Positions 35,682-45,280 are shown, counted from the stretch's first letter. The stretch is DNA of 64,000 bases from Aneurinibacillus tyrosinisolvens (GCF_001015055.1 NZ_BBWZ01000012.1:1-64000), one strand, 5' to 3'. Notes: generated by a model not told the origin, from the sequence alone. A program made the numbers and translations.

Positions 35682-36179
35682 ATGCGTCAATTCACAGCAA
35701 TCTTCGTCATGTTCACTCTTTTCCTTATTCCTAATCTGGCCTATGCCCATGCTGAGTTAGTGGGCGCGATTCCACTGGCTGATACCGTAATCAAGGAGAA
35801 AACAAACGAGCTTCAGCTCGCCTTTGATACCAACATAGAGCAGGGAAGTACGTTTACGGTCCAGGATGAAACGGGAAGAAAGATTCCTGTACAGCAAATT
35901 CAAGTACACGGCAAGCAAATGAGCGGTACAACTTCCACAATCCTGCCAAACGGGAAGATTACAGTTGCGTGGTCTGCCATCGGAGCAGATGGCCATACGA
36001 GCCAGGGCCATTATCAGTTTCAAGTACAGAACAGAGGAGTAGGGTCGTCCGCCCAGCCTTCCCCGCCGCAAACAGACAGAGGCTGGCTTCCGTATTTACC
36101 CCTCTTTCTCGGCGCAGCCGGTATGATTATTTTTGCTTTGGCTTTGTGGTTTATAAAGAAGAAGTCAGACTCAGAATAA
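35682..36179 (+). CDS. CopC-domain copper-resistance-like protein
   Basis: The signal peptide ends at LAYA, so the mature protein begins HAELVGAIPLADT. This gives an N-terminal His as in copper-binding CopC/YobA proteins. Next follow LQLAFDTNIEQGSTFTV and VAWSAIGADGHTSQGHYQFQV (second His pair), then a C-terminal membrane helix (LPLFLGAAGMIIFALALWFI). It is a membrane-anchored copper-binding domain without the CopD transporter. AAAGGAG precedes ATG 35682. Confidence 0.9.
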   Translation: MRQFTAIFVMFTLFLIPNLAYAHAELVGAIPLADTVIKEKTNELQLAFDTNIEQGSTFTVQDETGRKIPVQQIQVHGKQMSGTTSTILPNGKITVAWSAIGADGHTSQGHYQFQVQNRGVGSSAQPSPPQTDRGWLPYLPLFLGAAGMIIFALALWFIKKKSDSE

Positions 36180-36194
36180 ACGCAGGTGACAAAT

Positions 36195-37007
36195 ATGAAC
36201 ATACAGGAAAAACAGGCAAAAACCATTCTAACCCCGGCCGCGGGCTTTGTCAGCGAATTCTCCCATACGCTAAACCCGTATTCCGGGTGTGCGTTTGGCT
36301 GCAAATATTGCTATGTACGGGAAATGCCGATCGCCAGGTTTCGCGATGAGGAATGGGGAACCTGGGTGGATGTTAAGAAGAACGCGGCAGAGCTATTGCC
36401 GAAAGAAATTCAAAAGGCGAGAAAAAAAGGGCCCGTAACGATTTTTCTTTCCACCGCTACCGACCCTTATCAGCCTGCCGAATCTAAGTATGAAATTACC
36501 CGCTCCCTCCTCGAAGCGATGCTGCTTGAGCCGCCTGATTTCCTGTTCGTTCAAACCCGGTCCCCGCTGGCGAAAAGGGATGTTGATTTATTTCAACAGT
36601 TCGGAAAGAAGATACGGGTGAGTATGACAATCGAAACGGATCTTGAGAAAATACGAAAACTGTTTACCCCATCCGCCCCGCCGATTGCGGCTCGTTTGAG
36701 CGCTTTAAAAGAAATAACAGAAGCAGGGGTGCCGACGCAGGCGGCGATCTCTCCCCTCCTCCCCTGCACCAAAAATATCGCCAGGGTGTTGAGAGAAGTC
36801 ACAAGCCGGGCCGTCATTGATAATTTCTTTATGGGTGACGGCAGCAGGGGCAAACGGACGGAAAAAATGGGAATAAGGAAAATTTACGAAGACCATGATT
36901 TGTTATCCTGGTATGACCCGGACGCCTACAAGTTTGTTTTGGAGCTGCTGAAACAGGAGTTTGACGACGTTGAACTGCTCATATCGAATCAGGGATTTGT
37001 TCCTTAG
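36195..37007 (+). CDS. Radical SAM protein (SplB-like subgroup)
   Basis: It carries the 4Fe-4S motif as CAFGCKYC (about residues 32-39) and the context LNPYSGCAFGCKYCYVREMP typical of the Rv2578c/SPL-like radical SAM family. The later IFLSTATDPYQPAE and VSMTIETDLEKIRK belong to the partial TIM barrel. SplB repairs spore photoproduct; whether this one does is not certain because the C-terminal part differs. ATG 36195 behind GCAGGTG is used. The 3' end overlaps the converging DHH gene by 29 bp. Confidence 0.85.
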   Translation: MNIQEKQAKTILTPAAGFVSEFSHTLNPYSGCAFGCKYCYVREMPIARFRDEEWGTWVDVKKNAAELLPKEIQKARKKGPVTIFLSTATDPYQPAESKYEITRSLLEAMLLEPPDFLFVQTRSPLAKRDVDLFQQFGKKIRVSMTIETDLEKIRKLFTPSAPPIAARLSALKEITEAGVPTQAAISPLLPCTKNIARVLREVTSRAVIDNFFMGDGSRGKRTEKMGIRKIYEDHDLLSWYDPDAYKFVLELLKQEFDDVELLISNQGFVP

Positions 37008-38181
37008 TCCGCATTACATTTTCCATGAGGAACGCGATAAAAGCATCATCCCGCAGAAGCCAGGCCGAATGATTTCTCTTGATATACCGTTCCGCCTCCG
37101 CAAATGAGGAAAAAGATGGCTCAATAACGCTCCCGTTCCGTTCAATCACCCAATTGTTTTCTCCGGACGGATAAATAAAAAAGGTCTCTTCCTCCCGATT
37201 CCCGTACAAGCACCCGTGTTTTGCCTGCTTTACATTGTAAACGTTTCTGAAGGCATCAAACCCCATCGGTTCCATCCGGAACGGTTCAGCAACATACCAC
37301 TGGTAGGCTGGCTCGGTTAACGAGCAGCCCGCTGCCTTGGCGTGGCCGCCCCCGCCGAAATGGCTGGCAATTTCTGATACATCAATATCATCGTGAATGG
37401 TGCGGAAGCTGATTCGTTTCCCCCCTACATTCAGGATTGCAATGTAGTCCAAATGAGGGTTGTCTTTCCCTAACTCATTACCCAGCTCCGAGTGATAAGA
37501 TTCCGCATGGACAATGCCGGCGCAGCGGCCCTCGATAAAAGTCTGCACCATTTCGCGCCTCTTTCTCCGAATGTACCGTTCAATTTTGTCGTCTTCCATA
37601 TCCAGTATCTTTTCTTCGAAATCATCGAAGAAAAAATGGCCGTTGTTTTTAATCCTTTGAATCATCCTCTCTTCAAACTCGTCGATGGAAACCATGAAGA
37701 AAAGATCATTTAACCGTTTGGCCTGGATGTTTTCATTTTTCTCCCACTCCCAAATATCATACTGGCGGACAAGCTCCACGAATTCACCCAGCGCACTGGA
37801 TGGTTCGATCAACTTCCTCTCCAGTAAATACTCATAAAACAGCGAGGTGGCACAAGCAAGGCGGCCGTCTTCGTATTCAACCTTCACCATCCCCCATTCA
37901 TATTCGTTAAAATGAAGAGCGGTCTTATGGTGATCGATGAGTTCTACCTTGCCCCCATCCTGAAAATACTCGTTCAGCCGCTTTTCGATTTCTCCGTTAA
38001 CGGACAAATCGGTAATGAATAAGGTTCCGTCTGCTTTCCCTCTTTCTAAAAAACGCGCGACTTGAAAATTTAACCCGGAAACGGAATTATAGCGGATTTC
38101 TACCTTGTCACCAAACGCTAACTTGGCCACGATCCCGCATCCCACCCCATCTAAATCGTTATGCGAGTATAAATAGTGCAT
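36979..38181 (-). CDS. DHH-family phosphoesterase
   Basis: This 400-residue protein has the manganese motifs YSHNDLDGVGCG (about 4-15), TLFITDLSVN and IDHHKTA (the DHH motif). A DHHA1 domain with GGGGHAKAAGCS near residue 285 follows. This is the layout of nanoRNase/pAp-phosphatase and related enzymes (NrnA/NrnB). An extra C-terminal region of about 90 residues (VYNVKQAKHGCLYGNREEET...) is present. ATG 38181 follows AGGAGGAACCC; the upstream in-frame start is not used. Confidence 0.87.
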   Translation of the reverse strand: MHYLYSHNDLDGVGCGIVAKLAFGDKVEIRYNSVSGLNFQVARFLERGKADGTLFITDLSVNGEIEKRLNEYFQDGGKVELIDHHKTALHFNEYEWGMVKVEYEDGRLACATSLFYEYLLERKLIEPSSALGEFVELVRQYDIWEWEKNENIQAKRLNDLFFMVSIDEFEERMIQRIKNNGHFFFDDFEEKILDMEDDKIERYIRRKRREMVQTFIEGRCAGIVHAESYHSELGNELGKDNPHLDYIAILNVGGKRISFRTIHDDIDVSEIASHFGGGGHAKAAGCSLTEPAYQWYVAEPFRMEPMGFDAFRNVYNVKQAKHGCLYGNREEETFFIYPSGENNWVIERNGSVIEPSFSSFAEAERYIKRNHSAWLLRDDAFIAFLMENVMRTKEQIPDSI

Positions 38182-38275
38182 GGGTTCCTCCTGCTTTTTT
38201 GTTTTATTATGCTGCATTTATGGGCGAAATATCGGGCGGTTTTGCGGATGCTATTTGCTGTTTTGAAACAGAGGA

Positions 38276-38305
38276 AAAGACACCCCGGAGAGTGTCTTCC
38301 TTTTG
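38276..38305. terminator. Probable intrinsic terminator
   Basis: The stem AAGACAC / GTGTCTT with flanking GGAA and TTCC, followed by TTTTG, lies between the DHH gene promoter side and a small minus-strand ORF. Confidence 0.6.
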
Positions 38306-38341
38306 TTTAGATTAAATTTTTCAGCTTGAGCCTGGATTCGG

Positions 38342-38434
38342 CTATTTTTCACCTTCGTGCATGAGAATGTTAATTCCTTTAAGCGTTAAAACAAGTGTAA
38401 GTACGATAAGAAGAACAGCTGCTGTTAACATCAT
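38342..38434 (-). CDS. Small membrane peptide, 30 aa
   Basis: The frame reads MKKMMLTAAVLLIVLTLVLT, then LKGINILMHEGEK. ATG 38443 would touch the AGGGAG site; the internal ATG at 38434 gives the correct spacing of 8 nt and is preferred. It encodes a single membrane helix with a short tail and is followed by a terminator. No family is recognised; similar micro-membrane proteins are common in Bacillales. Confidence 0.5.
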   Translation of the reverse strand: MMLTAAVLLIVLTLVLTLKGINILMHEGEK

Positions 38435-38609
38435 TTTCTTCATCTCCCTGAGGTTTTCTATATAAGTGAGATTCTATTATGATTGTACTTCAATTTTACC
38501 CGCATAAACCGGCGAACTTTTGTCTAGTTTTTGAAAAATGTAATGGGTTTGTTTAGATGGGATAGCAGGCCCTCCCCTGGTTACATTACTACTGAGGGAG
38601 GTGAAAAAA

Positions 38610-38819
38610 ATGGCGGAAAAGAAGAAAAACATCCAGGAGAATGTGCACGCTGAGCTTGGCGGGATGGGGCTTTATGGAACAACAGGAAACGTTGAAATTG
38701 CAGGATACAAGATGTCAGGCGATATCGAAAATGCCGGGCGGCTGGATAAGGGTTTCAAGAAAGAGAAAGGCCATGCGGGAGCAACAGCGTCCCTGACAGA
38801 CAATCCGCAGCGGGATTAA
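38610..38819 (+). CDS. Small hydrophilic protein, 69 aa
   Basis: ATG 38610 follows GAGGGAGGTG. The product is highly charged with a Gly-rich middle (HAELGGMGLYGTTGNVEIAG, then KMSGDIENAGRLDKGFKK) and no hydrophobic core. It resembles small stress- or spore-related hydrophilic proteins in composition, but no signature (SASP GE motif, CsbD) is present. A strong terminator follows at 38823. It is probably an expressed protein of unknown function. Confidence 0.65.
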   Translation: MAEKKKNIQENVHAELGGMGLYGTTGNVEIAGYKMSGDIENAGRLDKGFKKEKGHAGATASLTDNPQRD

Positions 38820-38822
38820 ATG

Positions 38823-38853
38823 AAAAAAGCCCCTCTCTTCGGATGAGGGGCTG
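38823..38853. terminator. Bidirectional intrinsic terminator
   Basis: GCCCCTC-TCTTCGGAT-GAGGGGC, preceded by A6, between the small hydrophilic gene and the DUF2512 gene. Confidence 0.85.
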
Positions 38854-38875
38854 TGTTATAAATACCATCGCCTGG

Positions 38876-39280
38876 CTACAGTTTGTTAATCATGTCCATC
38901 AGGCTGGGGCGATCGACACCAAAAAGATTCTTCTCCACATAAATGTGGTACATAAATTCTTCGATACTGAAAGCAATTGTGATAAGGGTGAACAGAAAAA
39001 AATGGCCGTACCCTATGGAAACACCCAGCCAATGATGAACCGCTAATAGGCCGCCAAAGATGAGCGGGATATCGATCAGAAGGGCTGCTGTGCTGCCCAG
39101 CGCCGGCAAAATAACTAAATCACCCAGCAGGAACGATACCGGTGCAAGTACAAGAACGAGTATAAGTACGTGATAAAAAGGTTCGTTATAGACAAGGCCG
39201 ATAAACAAAGAGAAATTGACCGTGAATCGGAGGAGCTTAATTAAAAATGCTTTCCCGTACTTCATTTCGGTTGCATTCAT
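38876..39280 (-). CDS. DUF2512 (YndM-like) membrane protein
   Basis: This 134-residue protein has four membrane helices. The family pattern is visible as LIKLLRFTVNFSLFIGLVYN, APVSFLLGDLVILPALGSTAALLIDI and AFSIEEFMYHIYVEKN. The function is unknown; the family is restricted to Bacillales. The start is either ATG 39280, which touches the AAGGAG site, or ATG 39265, which has a clear gap. Confidence 0.82.
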   Translation of the reverse strand: MNATEMKYGKAFLIKLLRFTVNFSLFIGLVYNEPFYHVLILVLVLAPVSFLLGDLVILPALGSTAALLIDIPLIFGGLLAVHHWLGVSIGYGHFFLFTLITIAFSIEEFMYHIYVEKNLFGVDRPSLMDMINKL

Positions 39281-39300
39281 CTCCTTTGCCTTACGATTAT

Positions 39301-39492
39301 TTATGGCTTATAAAACAGCAGCGACGCGAGCAGCATGGCAAAACAGAGTATCGCGTATTTAAAATAGGTTGCTGTCCTTTTCTTGCGGAGCGCGGCTATA
39401 GTTGCCAATAAACCAAATACAATCATTCCTACAAATCCTAAAAGACTAACAAGCGGCCAGATACTGCTCCCTCCTATCCATTCGAAAATCAT
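39301..39492 (-). CDS. Small two-helix membrane protein, 63 aa
   Basis: It encodes two hydrophobic helices (IWPLVSLLGFVGMIVFGLLA and YAILCFAMLLASLLFY) separated by a basic loop (LRKKRTATYFK). It ends 20 bp before the DUF2512 gene and probably shares its transcript. No clear ribosome binding site is visible before ATG 39492. The family is not recognised. Confidence 0.55.
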   Translation of the reverse strand: MIFEWIGGSSIWPLVSLLGFVGMIVFGLLATIAALRKKRTATYFKYAILCFAMLLASLLFYKP

Positions 39493-39540
39493 GAATATAT
39501 ACTATTTTTACATCCTTTTTCTAATTTTTCAACAACGCAC

Positions 39541-39576
39541 AAAAAACAAGAACTACGACCGTAGTTCTTGTTTTTA
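39541..39576. terminator. Intrinsic terminator of ilvA
   Basis: Near-perfect AAAAACAAGAACTACG / CGTAGTTCTTGTTTTT hairpin 10 bp downstream of the ilvA stop. Confidence 0.9.
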
Positions 39577-39585
39577 AACGATCGT

Positions 39586-40844
39586 TTAAATTAATAAATT
39601 GAACAAAGACGGATTGTTGTTAATTTCCATGTATTCAATCTGGTGAAGGTCCAGGCGTTCGATGAGCGGTGTATAGTCCTCCGGCTTTTTTAACTCGATG
39701 CCCACAAGCGCAGGCCCGTTCTCTTTGTCGTTTTTCTTCGTATATTCAAACCGGGTAATGTCATCATTTGGACCGAGCACATTATCAAGGAATTCACGGA
39801 GTGCCCCGGCGCGCTGCGGAAAGTTAATAATAAAATAGTGCTTCAATCCTTCATAAATAAGCGAACGTTCCTTAATTTCCTGCATGCGGTCAATATCGTT
39901 GTTGCCGCCGCTTACGATACAGACGACGTTTTTGCCCCGCAACTGCTCCTTATACTGGTCAAGCGCAGCAATCGAAAGCGCACCGGCGGGTTCGGCGACA
40001 ATCGCATTCTGGTTGTAGAGATTCAGAATCGTCGTGCAAACTTTGCCTTCCGGAACGACCGCAATGTCATCCAGGACGGAGCGGCAGATGTCCAGCGTCA
40101 GCTCTCCTGCCTGTTTCACTGCTGCCCCGTCGACGAATTTATCGATTTTTGCCAGCGCCACCGGCTTGTTTTGCGCGAGTGCCTCCTTCATAGATGGAGC
40201 CCCGGCCGGCTCCACGCCTATCATTTTAGTGGAAGGGAGATGCTCTTCATATACGTCCCGATTCCGGATATAAGACCGCCGCCGCCGATAGCGGCAAACA
40301 CGTAGTCTACTTCCTCGGACATTTCCGCCATAATTTCCATGCCGACCGTTCCCTGGCCTGCGATGATTTTCGGATCGTCGAATGGATGAACAAAGGTCCT
40401 GCCGTTCTCCTCCGTATATTTCACTGCTTCCGCGTATGAATCATCAAATGTATCCCCGGTTAATACGACTTCTACCCAGTCACCGCCAAACAGCTTGACC
40501 TGCGATACTTTCTGGCGCGGGGTGGTAGCGGGCATAAAAACCGTTCCCGAAATCCCAAGGGAAGCACAGGAGAAAGCAAAGCCCTGCGCATGGTTGCCGG
40601 CACTCGCACATACAACGCCCCGTTCCCGTTCTTCCGCGGTTAAATTGCGGATATGGTTGTACGCCCCGCGGATTTTAAACGAACGGACAATTTGTAAATC
40701 TTCACGTTTTAAATAGACGTTACAGCCGAACTGTTCCGATAAAATCTGGTTTCTCTGCAAGGGTGTTTTTTCCACCACATCTTTTACTGTATGGTATGCC
40801 AGCATAATATCCTCTACGGTAACTCTTGCTGTTGTTTTATTCAT
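39586..40844 (-). pseudogene. ilvA: Threonine dehydratase, single frameshift
   Basis: The first part from ATG 40844 holds the PLP domain (SFKIRGAYNHIRNLT with the PLP Lys, CASAGNHAQGFAFSC, AAIGGGGLISGIGTY). After GTYMKSIS the frame shifts within CATCTCCCTTCC. The other frame continues STKMIGVEPAGAPSMKEALA through the C-terminal ACT-like regulatory domain (FIINFPQRAGALREFLDNVL). One added base gives a normal biosynthetic IlvA of about 420 residues. If real, threonine deamination to 2-oxobutanoate, and so isoleucine synthesis, would fail unless another copy exists. Confidence 0.92.
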
Positions 40845-40915
40845 CTCTCTCCGCTCCCTATATCTTTGCATTAAGATTGATTATAGAGATCTCGGATCTG
40901 CCTGTCAATTTTGAG

Positions 40916-41827
40916 TTAAGTATGTATTTTCTCTTCTTCACTCACAATGGCGGCCTGTCCTCTTATTTGGGTCTTTATGATTTCGCTGTCCCTCATCGTA
41001 CACTCGGCATGTAAAACGCTCGGTTTCCCCATGGCATCGCCCTGCTGTATTGTGACGGATGTCCATTCGGATGAATCATCGCCCCCAACGACGTTGTAGT
41101 TTGCCAGGTATGCTCCCAGAGCGCTGGCAGCGACACCTGTGGCTGGGTCTTCGTTGTATCCGGCACGCCTGGGAAACTGTCTGGCCGAAGCAACCGGATT
41201 GGTTCCTTGCTCCTTCAGTGCATAAGGATAAACGCCGGTTACCTCGAATTCATCGCATAGAGACCATAATTTCTCAAAGTCCGGCTCCATCGCATGTACG
41301 ATGCCCTCGCTTCGAACCGGTACGATTAGCTTGGCTCTTGAAGTGGAGACCGATTGGATTGGGCTAACTGATTCATCAATGTCGGATTCGTCTATCCCAA
41401 GAGCGGAAGCGATCTGGGACCTGGAGGGAACATGACTTGAGAAGACCGGCGGGAATTGCTCGACGGTAATGTCGAATTCATTTGCATTCGCGGCATATTT
41501 CACTGTGATGATACCTAACGGGGTTTCAACCTTGATCGTCGGCTTCGTTATGGTTCCTTTTTTCTTTAATACGGTGGCAGCTCCTACCGTGGCGTGTACA
41601 CACATCTCCATTTCATGGTTAGGAACGAAATACCGCAGCCGTATATCCGCTTCCGGATTTTCAGGCGGCAGGACAAAAACAGTTTCCTCTCCAAATTCAG
41701 CTGCCAGTGCCTGCATGTGTTCGGTGGAAAGGTTCTCTCCTCCGAAGACGACCGGACAGGGATTTCCGCCCTGTGGAGCTGAGGCAAATACTTTTGTATG
41801 GACGATGGATAATGTTTCGTTTTTCAC
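40916..41827 (-). CDS. PhzF-family isomerase/epimerase-like protein
   Basis: This 303-residue protein has the two-lobed PhzF/diaminopimelate-epimerase fold: VHTKVFASAPQGGNPCPVVF, EETVFVLPPENPEADIRLRYFVPNHEMEMCVHATVGAA, and near the C terminus GYNEDPATGVAASALGAYL. The Glu in the second motif is the usual catalytic acid. The substrate is unknown in most family members. It starts at GTG 41827 behind AGGGGAG. Confidence 0.9.
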   Translation of the reverse strand: MKNETLSIVHTKVFASAPQGGNPCPVVFGGENLSTEHMQALAAEFGEETVFVLPPENPEADIRLRYFVPNHEMEMCVHATVGAATVLKKKGTITKPTIKVETPLGIITVKYAANANEFDITVEQFPPVFSSHVPSRSQIASALGIDESDIDESVSPIQSVSTSRAKLIVPVRSEGIVHAMEPDFEKLWSLCDEFEVTGVYPYALKEQGTNPVASARQFPRRAGYNEDPATGVAASALGAYLANYNVVGGDDSSEWTSVTIQQGDAMGKPSVLHAECTMRDSEIIKTQIRGQAAIVSEEEKIHT

Positions 41828-41831
41828 TTAA

Positions 41832-42391
41832 TCAGCTCCCCTTTATTGTTTCTTCGATAAAAGACACACACTCATCTGCAATCGTTTGCTTATCATTATC
41901 TAACGTAGCGACATGATAGGAATGCTCTAACACAATTTTTCTTTTCTTATCCGATTCAATCTTTTCTAAAATAACATCCGAATTTGCCGGGGGGACGACG
42001 TGATCTTCTGTTGACACAAAGGCAAGCGCCGGGCAGGTAATCGACGGGAGTTCGTTTCTGACGATATCCGTCAGTTCAAGCAGCTCTTTGATTGATCTGA
42101 CAGGCGTTTTTGCATAGGCCAGCTCCTGAACGCCTTCCGCTTTAATATCTGACCTTCTTCAACAGAATGGATCCACTCCTCATAGGTTGAGTTTTCCATG
42201 TCCTCGTAATGGGTGCCGTGGCCTTTTAATCTTGGTGCGTATACCGTAAATCCGCGGCTTGCCAGGTGCTCAGCGAGGTAGCGCATGCTCTGGGTCGTAC
42301 CTGTGAAACCATGCTGGACAAGAACGCCTATGTTGTTTCCCTGCGCAAAAAAGGGTTCTGCACCCTGTAAGACGGGGTATTTCTCTTCCAT
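41832..42391 (-). pseudogene. Carboxylesterase (Est30-like alpha/beta hydrolase) with internal deletion
   Basis: The N-terminal part reads IGVLVQHGFTGTTQSMRYLA, then FTVYAPRLKGHGTHYEDMEN up to SVEEG. The C-terminal part in another frame reads ELAYAKTPVRSIKELLELTD, CPALAFVSTEDHVVPPANSD and ends with the His of LEHSYHVATLDNDK. About 70 residues are missing between them, including the GxSxG nucleophile, so the enzyme is dead. This is a true deletion, unlike the single-base lesions elsewhere. Confidence 0.88.
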
Positions 42392-42413
42392 GTTTTTCTC
42401 CTCCCTTTTATCG

Positions 42414-42890
42414 TTACTCCAGTAAATCCGGCTGTTCCTTTACAATTCGGTCCCAGAGCGGCTGGAATTGAAACCATCCGGCCAGTGGGTTCCCCACCTA
42501 AGCAGCGGTTACCTTCGCATGTTCATGAGGAATAAGGGTAGGTGTACCGGCTGCTTCTGCAAGCAGCTGTGCCTGGCAGGAACGTTCCATCGTTATGAAC
42601 CACCAGGCCGCCTCATCGACGGTCTTCCCTACCGTCAGCAAACCGTGATTGCGCAGAATGGCTGCCTTACGGTTTCCTAAGGCCTGGCCAATCTTTCTTC
42701 CCTCCTCTGTTTCAAGAACAACACTGATATAATCCTCATATAAGTTATGATCCTCATAAAATGCACAGGCGTCCTGTGTAAGTGGATCCAATAATCTCCC
42801 TAAAGAAGACCAGCTTTTCCCATATACAGAATGAGCGTGGGCGGCTGCAGGGAACGCATTTGTGCTTTGTTTGCAGGTTGGATGGCTAAG
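42414..42890 (-). pseudogene. Class II aldolase/adducin-family remnant
   Basis: From about 42890 the frame reads HAHSVYGKSWSSLGRLLDPL, TQDACAFYEDHNLYEDYISV, AAILRNHGLLTVGKTVDEAA and WWFITMERSCQAQLL, all class II aldolase. An in-frame TAG after HAKVTAA is followed by the natural end VGNPLAGWFQFQPLWDRIVK to a stop at 42414. The zinc-site N-terminal part is absent. Truncation plus an internal stop mark it as decayed. Confidence 0.85.
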
Positions 42891-43008
42891 TTAAGATTTT
42901 CCATCATGATCCCTCCTTTTTTTACTTGGTTACTATTTTAAATCATTTTGTTATAAATATCTTATATATATTTTGACTATTCTGCAATTACCAAGAGAAA
43001 TGAATGCC

Positions 43009-43042
43009 AAAAACCCGCCTGTCATGCTGGCGGCGGGTTTTT
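43009..43042. terminator. Intrinsic terminator
   Basis: AAAAACCCGCC / GGCGGGTTTTT hairpin just downstream of the gene ending at 43077. Confidence 0.9.
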
Positions 43043-43076
43043 ATCAGGTAGTATAATAATTCCTCTTGGTTTGTCG

Positions 43077-43784
43077 TTATTTCTGTAGTGCTGTTTCCAA
43101 ATCCTCTGGCTTTTGATACGGGTATGTTGCCTTTTCCTTATCACTATTAATTAAATAAATTTGCTCAGCGTCCCAATATCTAATTCTTAACCACACATTG
43201 ACGAGGTTTTTCTTCTGAAGATCCTGCAGCAGTGCAAAAACTCGTTGGTGTTCCCCAAGTTTGCCTGCCATATCTTTTGGAAACTTATCTTCTAGTGCTA
43301 CTTGTATATCATTACTTTCAAATCGATCCCCATATGTATTTCTCAAGTCTTGGATGGGTGGCAGTTTCTCTAAAGGAATATTTAATTTTTTTGGAACGAT
43401 AACATTGGCTGTTATATTTTTAATATGAAATCCATGCTTTGTGAATATATCCTTCGCTTCTCTTTCGAACTGCTGATCCCATATTTGGTCAATAATCGTA
43501 TAGGGGGGAAGATTGCGGAGTTCGCCCGCCATTCGGCTAATGGTGAAGGTTTGGTCCACCCCTTCCATCTTGAGAGTTACCTCATAAAAGTTGCCCCCCT
43601 CGGTTGGACGGTAATGTACGTCTGTCACGGTAACATTACGGTTGTACACTTTCTCCAACTGAGGCTCAACAATTTCTTTTACTTCTGAATCAGATAGTGA
43701 TGGAGTTTGCATATACCAGATCAAGCCTCCCAGTATCATAATACCTAGAATAGTAAACTGTAAAATAATGCTTCTTTTTTTCAT
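43077..43784 (-). CDS. Membrane-anchored hypothetical protein, 235 aa
   Basis: An N-terminal anchor (IILQFTILGIMILGGLIWYM) precedes a mainly alpha/beta extracytoplasmic region with repeated motifs VTVTDVHYRPTEGGNFYEVT and IWDQQFEREAKDIFTKHGFH. No lipobox or catalytic motif is seen. It lies 12 bp downstream of the broken lipase gene on the same strand, so it may be an immunity, chaperone or partner protein for that secreted-type lipase (speculative). AAAGGAGAG precedes the ATG. Confidence 0.65.
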   Translation of the reverse strand: MKKRSIILQFTILGIMILGGLIWYMQTPSLSDSEVKEIVEPQLEKVYNRNVTVTDVHYRPTEGGNFYEVTLKMEGVDQTFTISRMAGELRNLPPYTIIDQIWDQQFEREAKDIFTKHGFHIKNITANVIVPKKLNIPLEKLPPIQDLRNTYGDRFESNDIQVALEDKFPKDMAGKLGEHQRVFALLQDLQKKNLVNVWLRIRYWDAEQIYLINSDKEKATYPYQKPEDLETALQK

Positions 43785-43796
43785 CTGTCTCTCCTT

Positions 43797-45054
43797 TTAT
43801 TTTACATTTATGACTATTTTCTTTAACCACTCCAATCTTTCAATTACCTTCTCATCATTTGAATGGTAGCCCGTTTTCAAATCTCTTATTTCATCATTTA
43901 ACTTTGAGATTCTTTCTTCTCTCTCTTTTGGAGACTGATCGAATTGAGGTGCGTTTAGGCTTTTGATCTTATCTTCATGGTCATCAATTTCTCCAGCATT
44001 TACTTCATCAGGGACATTCCGTTCTCCTATGCTTTGATACTCGCCAAGCTCCTTGTATTCAGCGATTGTTTTATCAATTTCATTTAATAACGCCGTTCTC
44101 CCTGCATCTGATTTTTGATCAGGGTGAATAGAATTCCAGTCATAACTCCATCTTCGTGCGTTCTCATATTCCAGAACGCTGCCTGTCAAATCCTCCAGGT
44201 GTTCCTTTGTGACAATTTCGTTGTCAATCGACTTTGTCATAGGTAAATCTCCTTGACCTGAACTAACAAGGATAGAACCATCCTTATCAAAACGAAAATG
44301 ATTTAAAATTCCATGCGGAAAAGAAGAGTGTTCTGCATTAGGCACAGGGATGTTTAATCCTGGAGAATACTTCATGCGCAGAATCGTATGATTTTCTGAA
44401 ACCGGGTCATCGTCTGTCCGGAAATGAACCATTTTTTTATTGTCATTTTTTAGATACATTGATTTGGTTTCTTCACTGAACCTTGGAGCGTTAAACGTTA
44501 CGGCAGCAACATTGTACTTGCTTGCCATGGTTGTAGCCAGCCAGCCTCCGAGGGAATGCCCGGTTGTTGTAATTTTACCATTTTTCCCTACCTTCTTTTG
44601 TACTTTTTCCACAAAGTCTTCGGCTGATTTATATTGCGAAGAGGCAGGAATACGCGGGCCTGCCGCCCCAAGAACTCCTAATATAGGCACACCAAACACA
44701 CCCGCAACATCTTCGCCTATGTCTTTCCAGCCTCCTTGAAAAACTTTATCTCCTTCCGTTCCGCGGAAGGCTACAATATACTGATCTGTTCCAATTACTC
44801 GAAATAAGCCGGCATCCATTCCGTTCCAGTAATGATTAACAAGCTTATCGTCAATTGGAATAGGCCTAAATTTACCGTCTACTCCCAACAACTCTAATCT
44901 CTCTATTATCATAAATCGCCGCGGATAGCTTCGCATATTCTTCTGGCGTCACATTGTGAAACATTTCTTCCATTAATTCCTGCTCAGAACTGAGCTTTGT
45001 CTCTCCACTGCCCACAAATCCCGCAAGACGCTGTAACAATGCGGTAGGCAGCAT
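43797..45054 (-). pseudogene. Lipase-class-3/DUF2974-like hydrolase, frameshifted near the N terminus
   Basis: The main frame (to 44936) encodes an alpha/beta hydrolase with FRGTEGDKVFQGGWKDIGED and the nucleophile elbow TTGHSLGGWLATT, then a long charged tail. It has no plausible start or binding site. An overlapping frame (44872-45054) supplies a fitting N terminus, FHNVTPEEYAKLSAAIYDNR. The junction needs one base removed or two added. The 5' side abuts an unrelated OmpA/MotB remnant, so the true start may be lost. Confidence 0.7.
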
Positions 45055-45060
45055 AGAAAG

Positions 45061-45180
45061 AAAATCAGCTTTTCAACGAAAGGGTTTGGGGAGTCAAGCC
45101 CGGCTGCACCTAATGATACGGAAGAAAACCGGCAAAAGAACCAGCGTGTTGAAATGATTATTAAACCCGCTCACCCCTAG
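45061..45180 (+). pseudogene. C-terminal fragment of an OmpA/MotB-family peptidoglycan-binding domain
   Basis: The plus frame reads [20 protein letters not shown], then [19 protein letters not shown] and stop at 45178-45180. This is the last third of the OmpA-like domain, with the conserved GxGE...P...N...R..NRRVE pattern. No start or upstream part exists; the left side is the lipase remnant on the other strand. It marks a deletion or rearrangement breakpoint near 45058. Confidence 0.8.
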
Positions 45181-45280
45181 CCGAATTCATCTGATCGTAT
45201 AAGTGTCTCTTCCCGGGCACCAGACATATGAATATAGAGGAAACGGGAACTCCCGGGATTTATAAAAAGAGGGATGCAAA

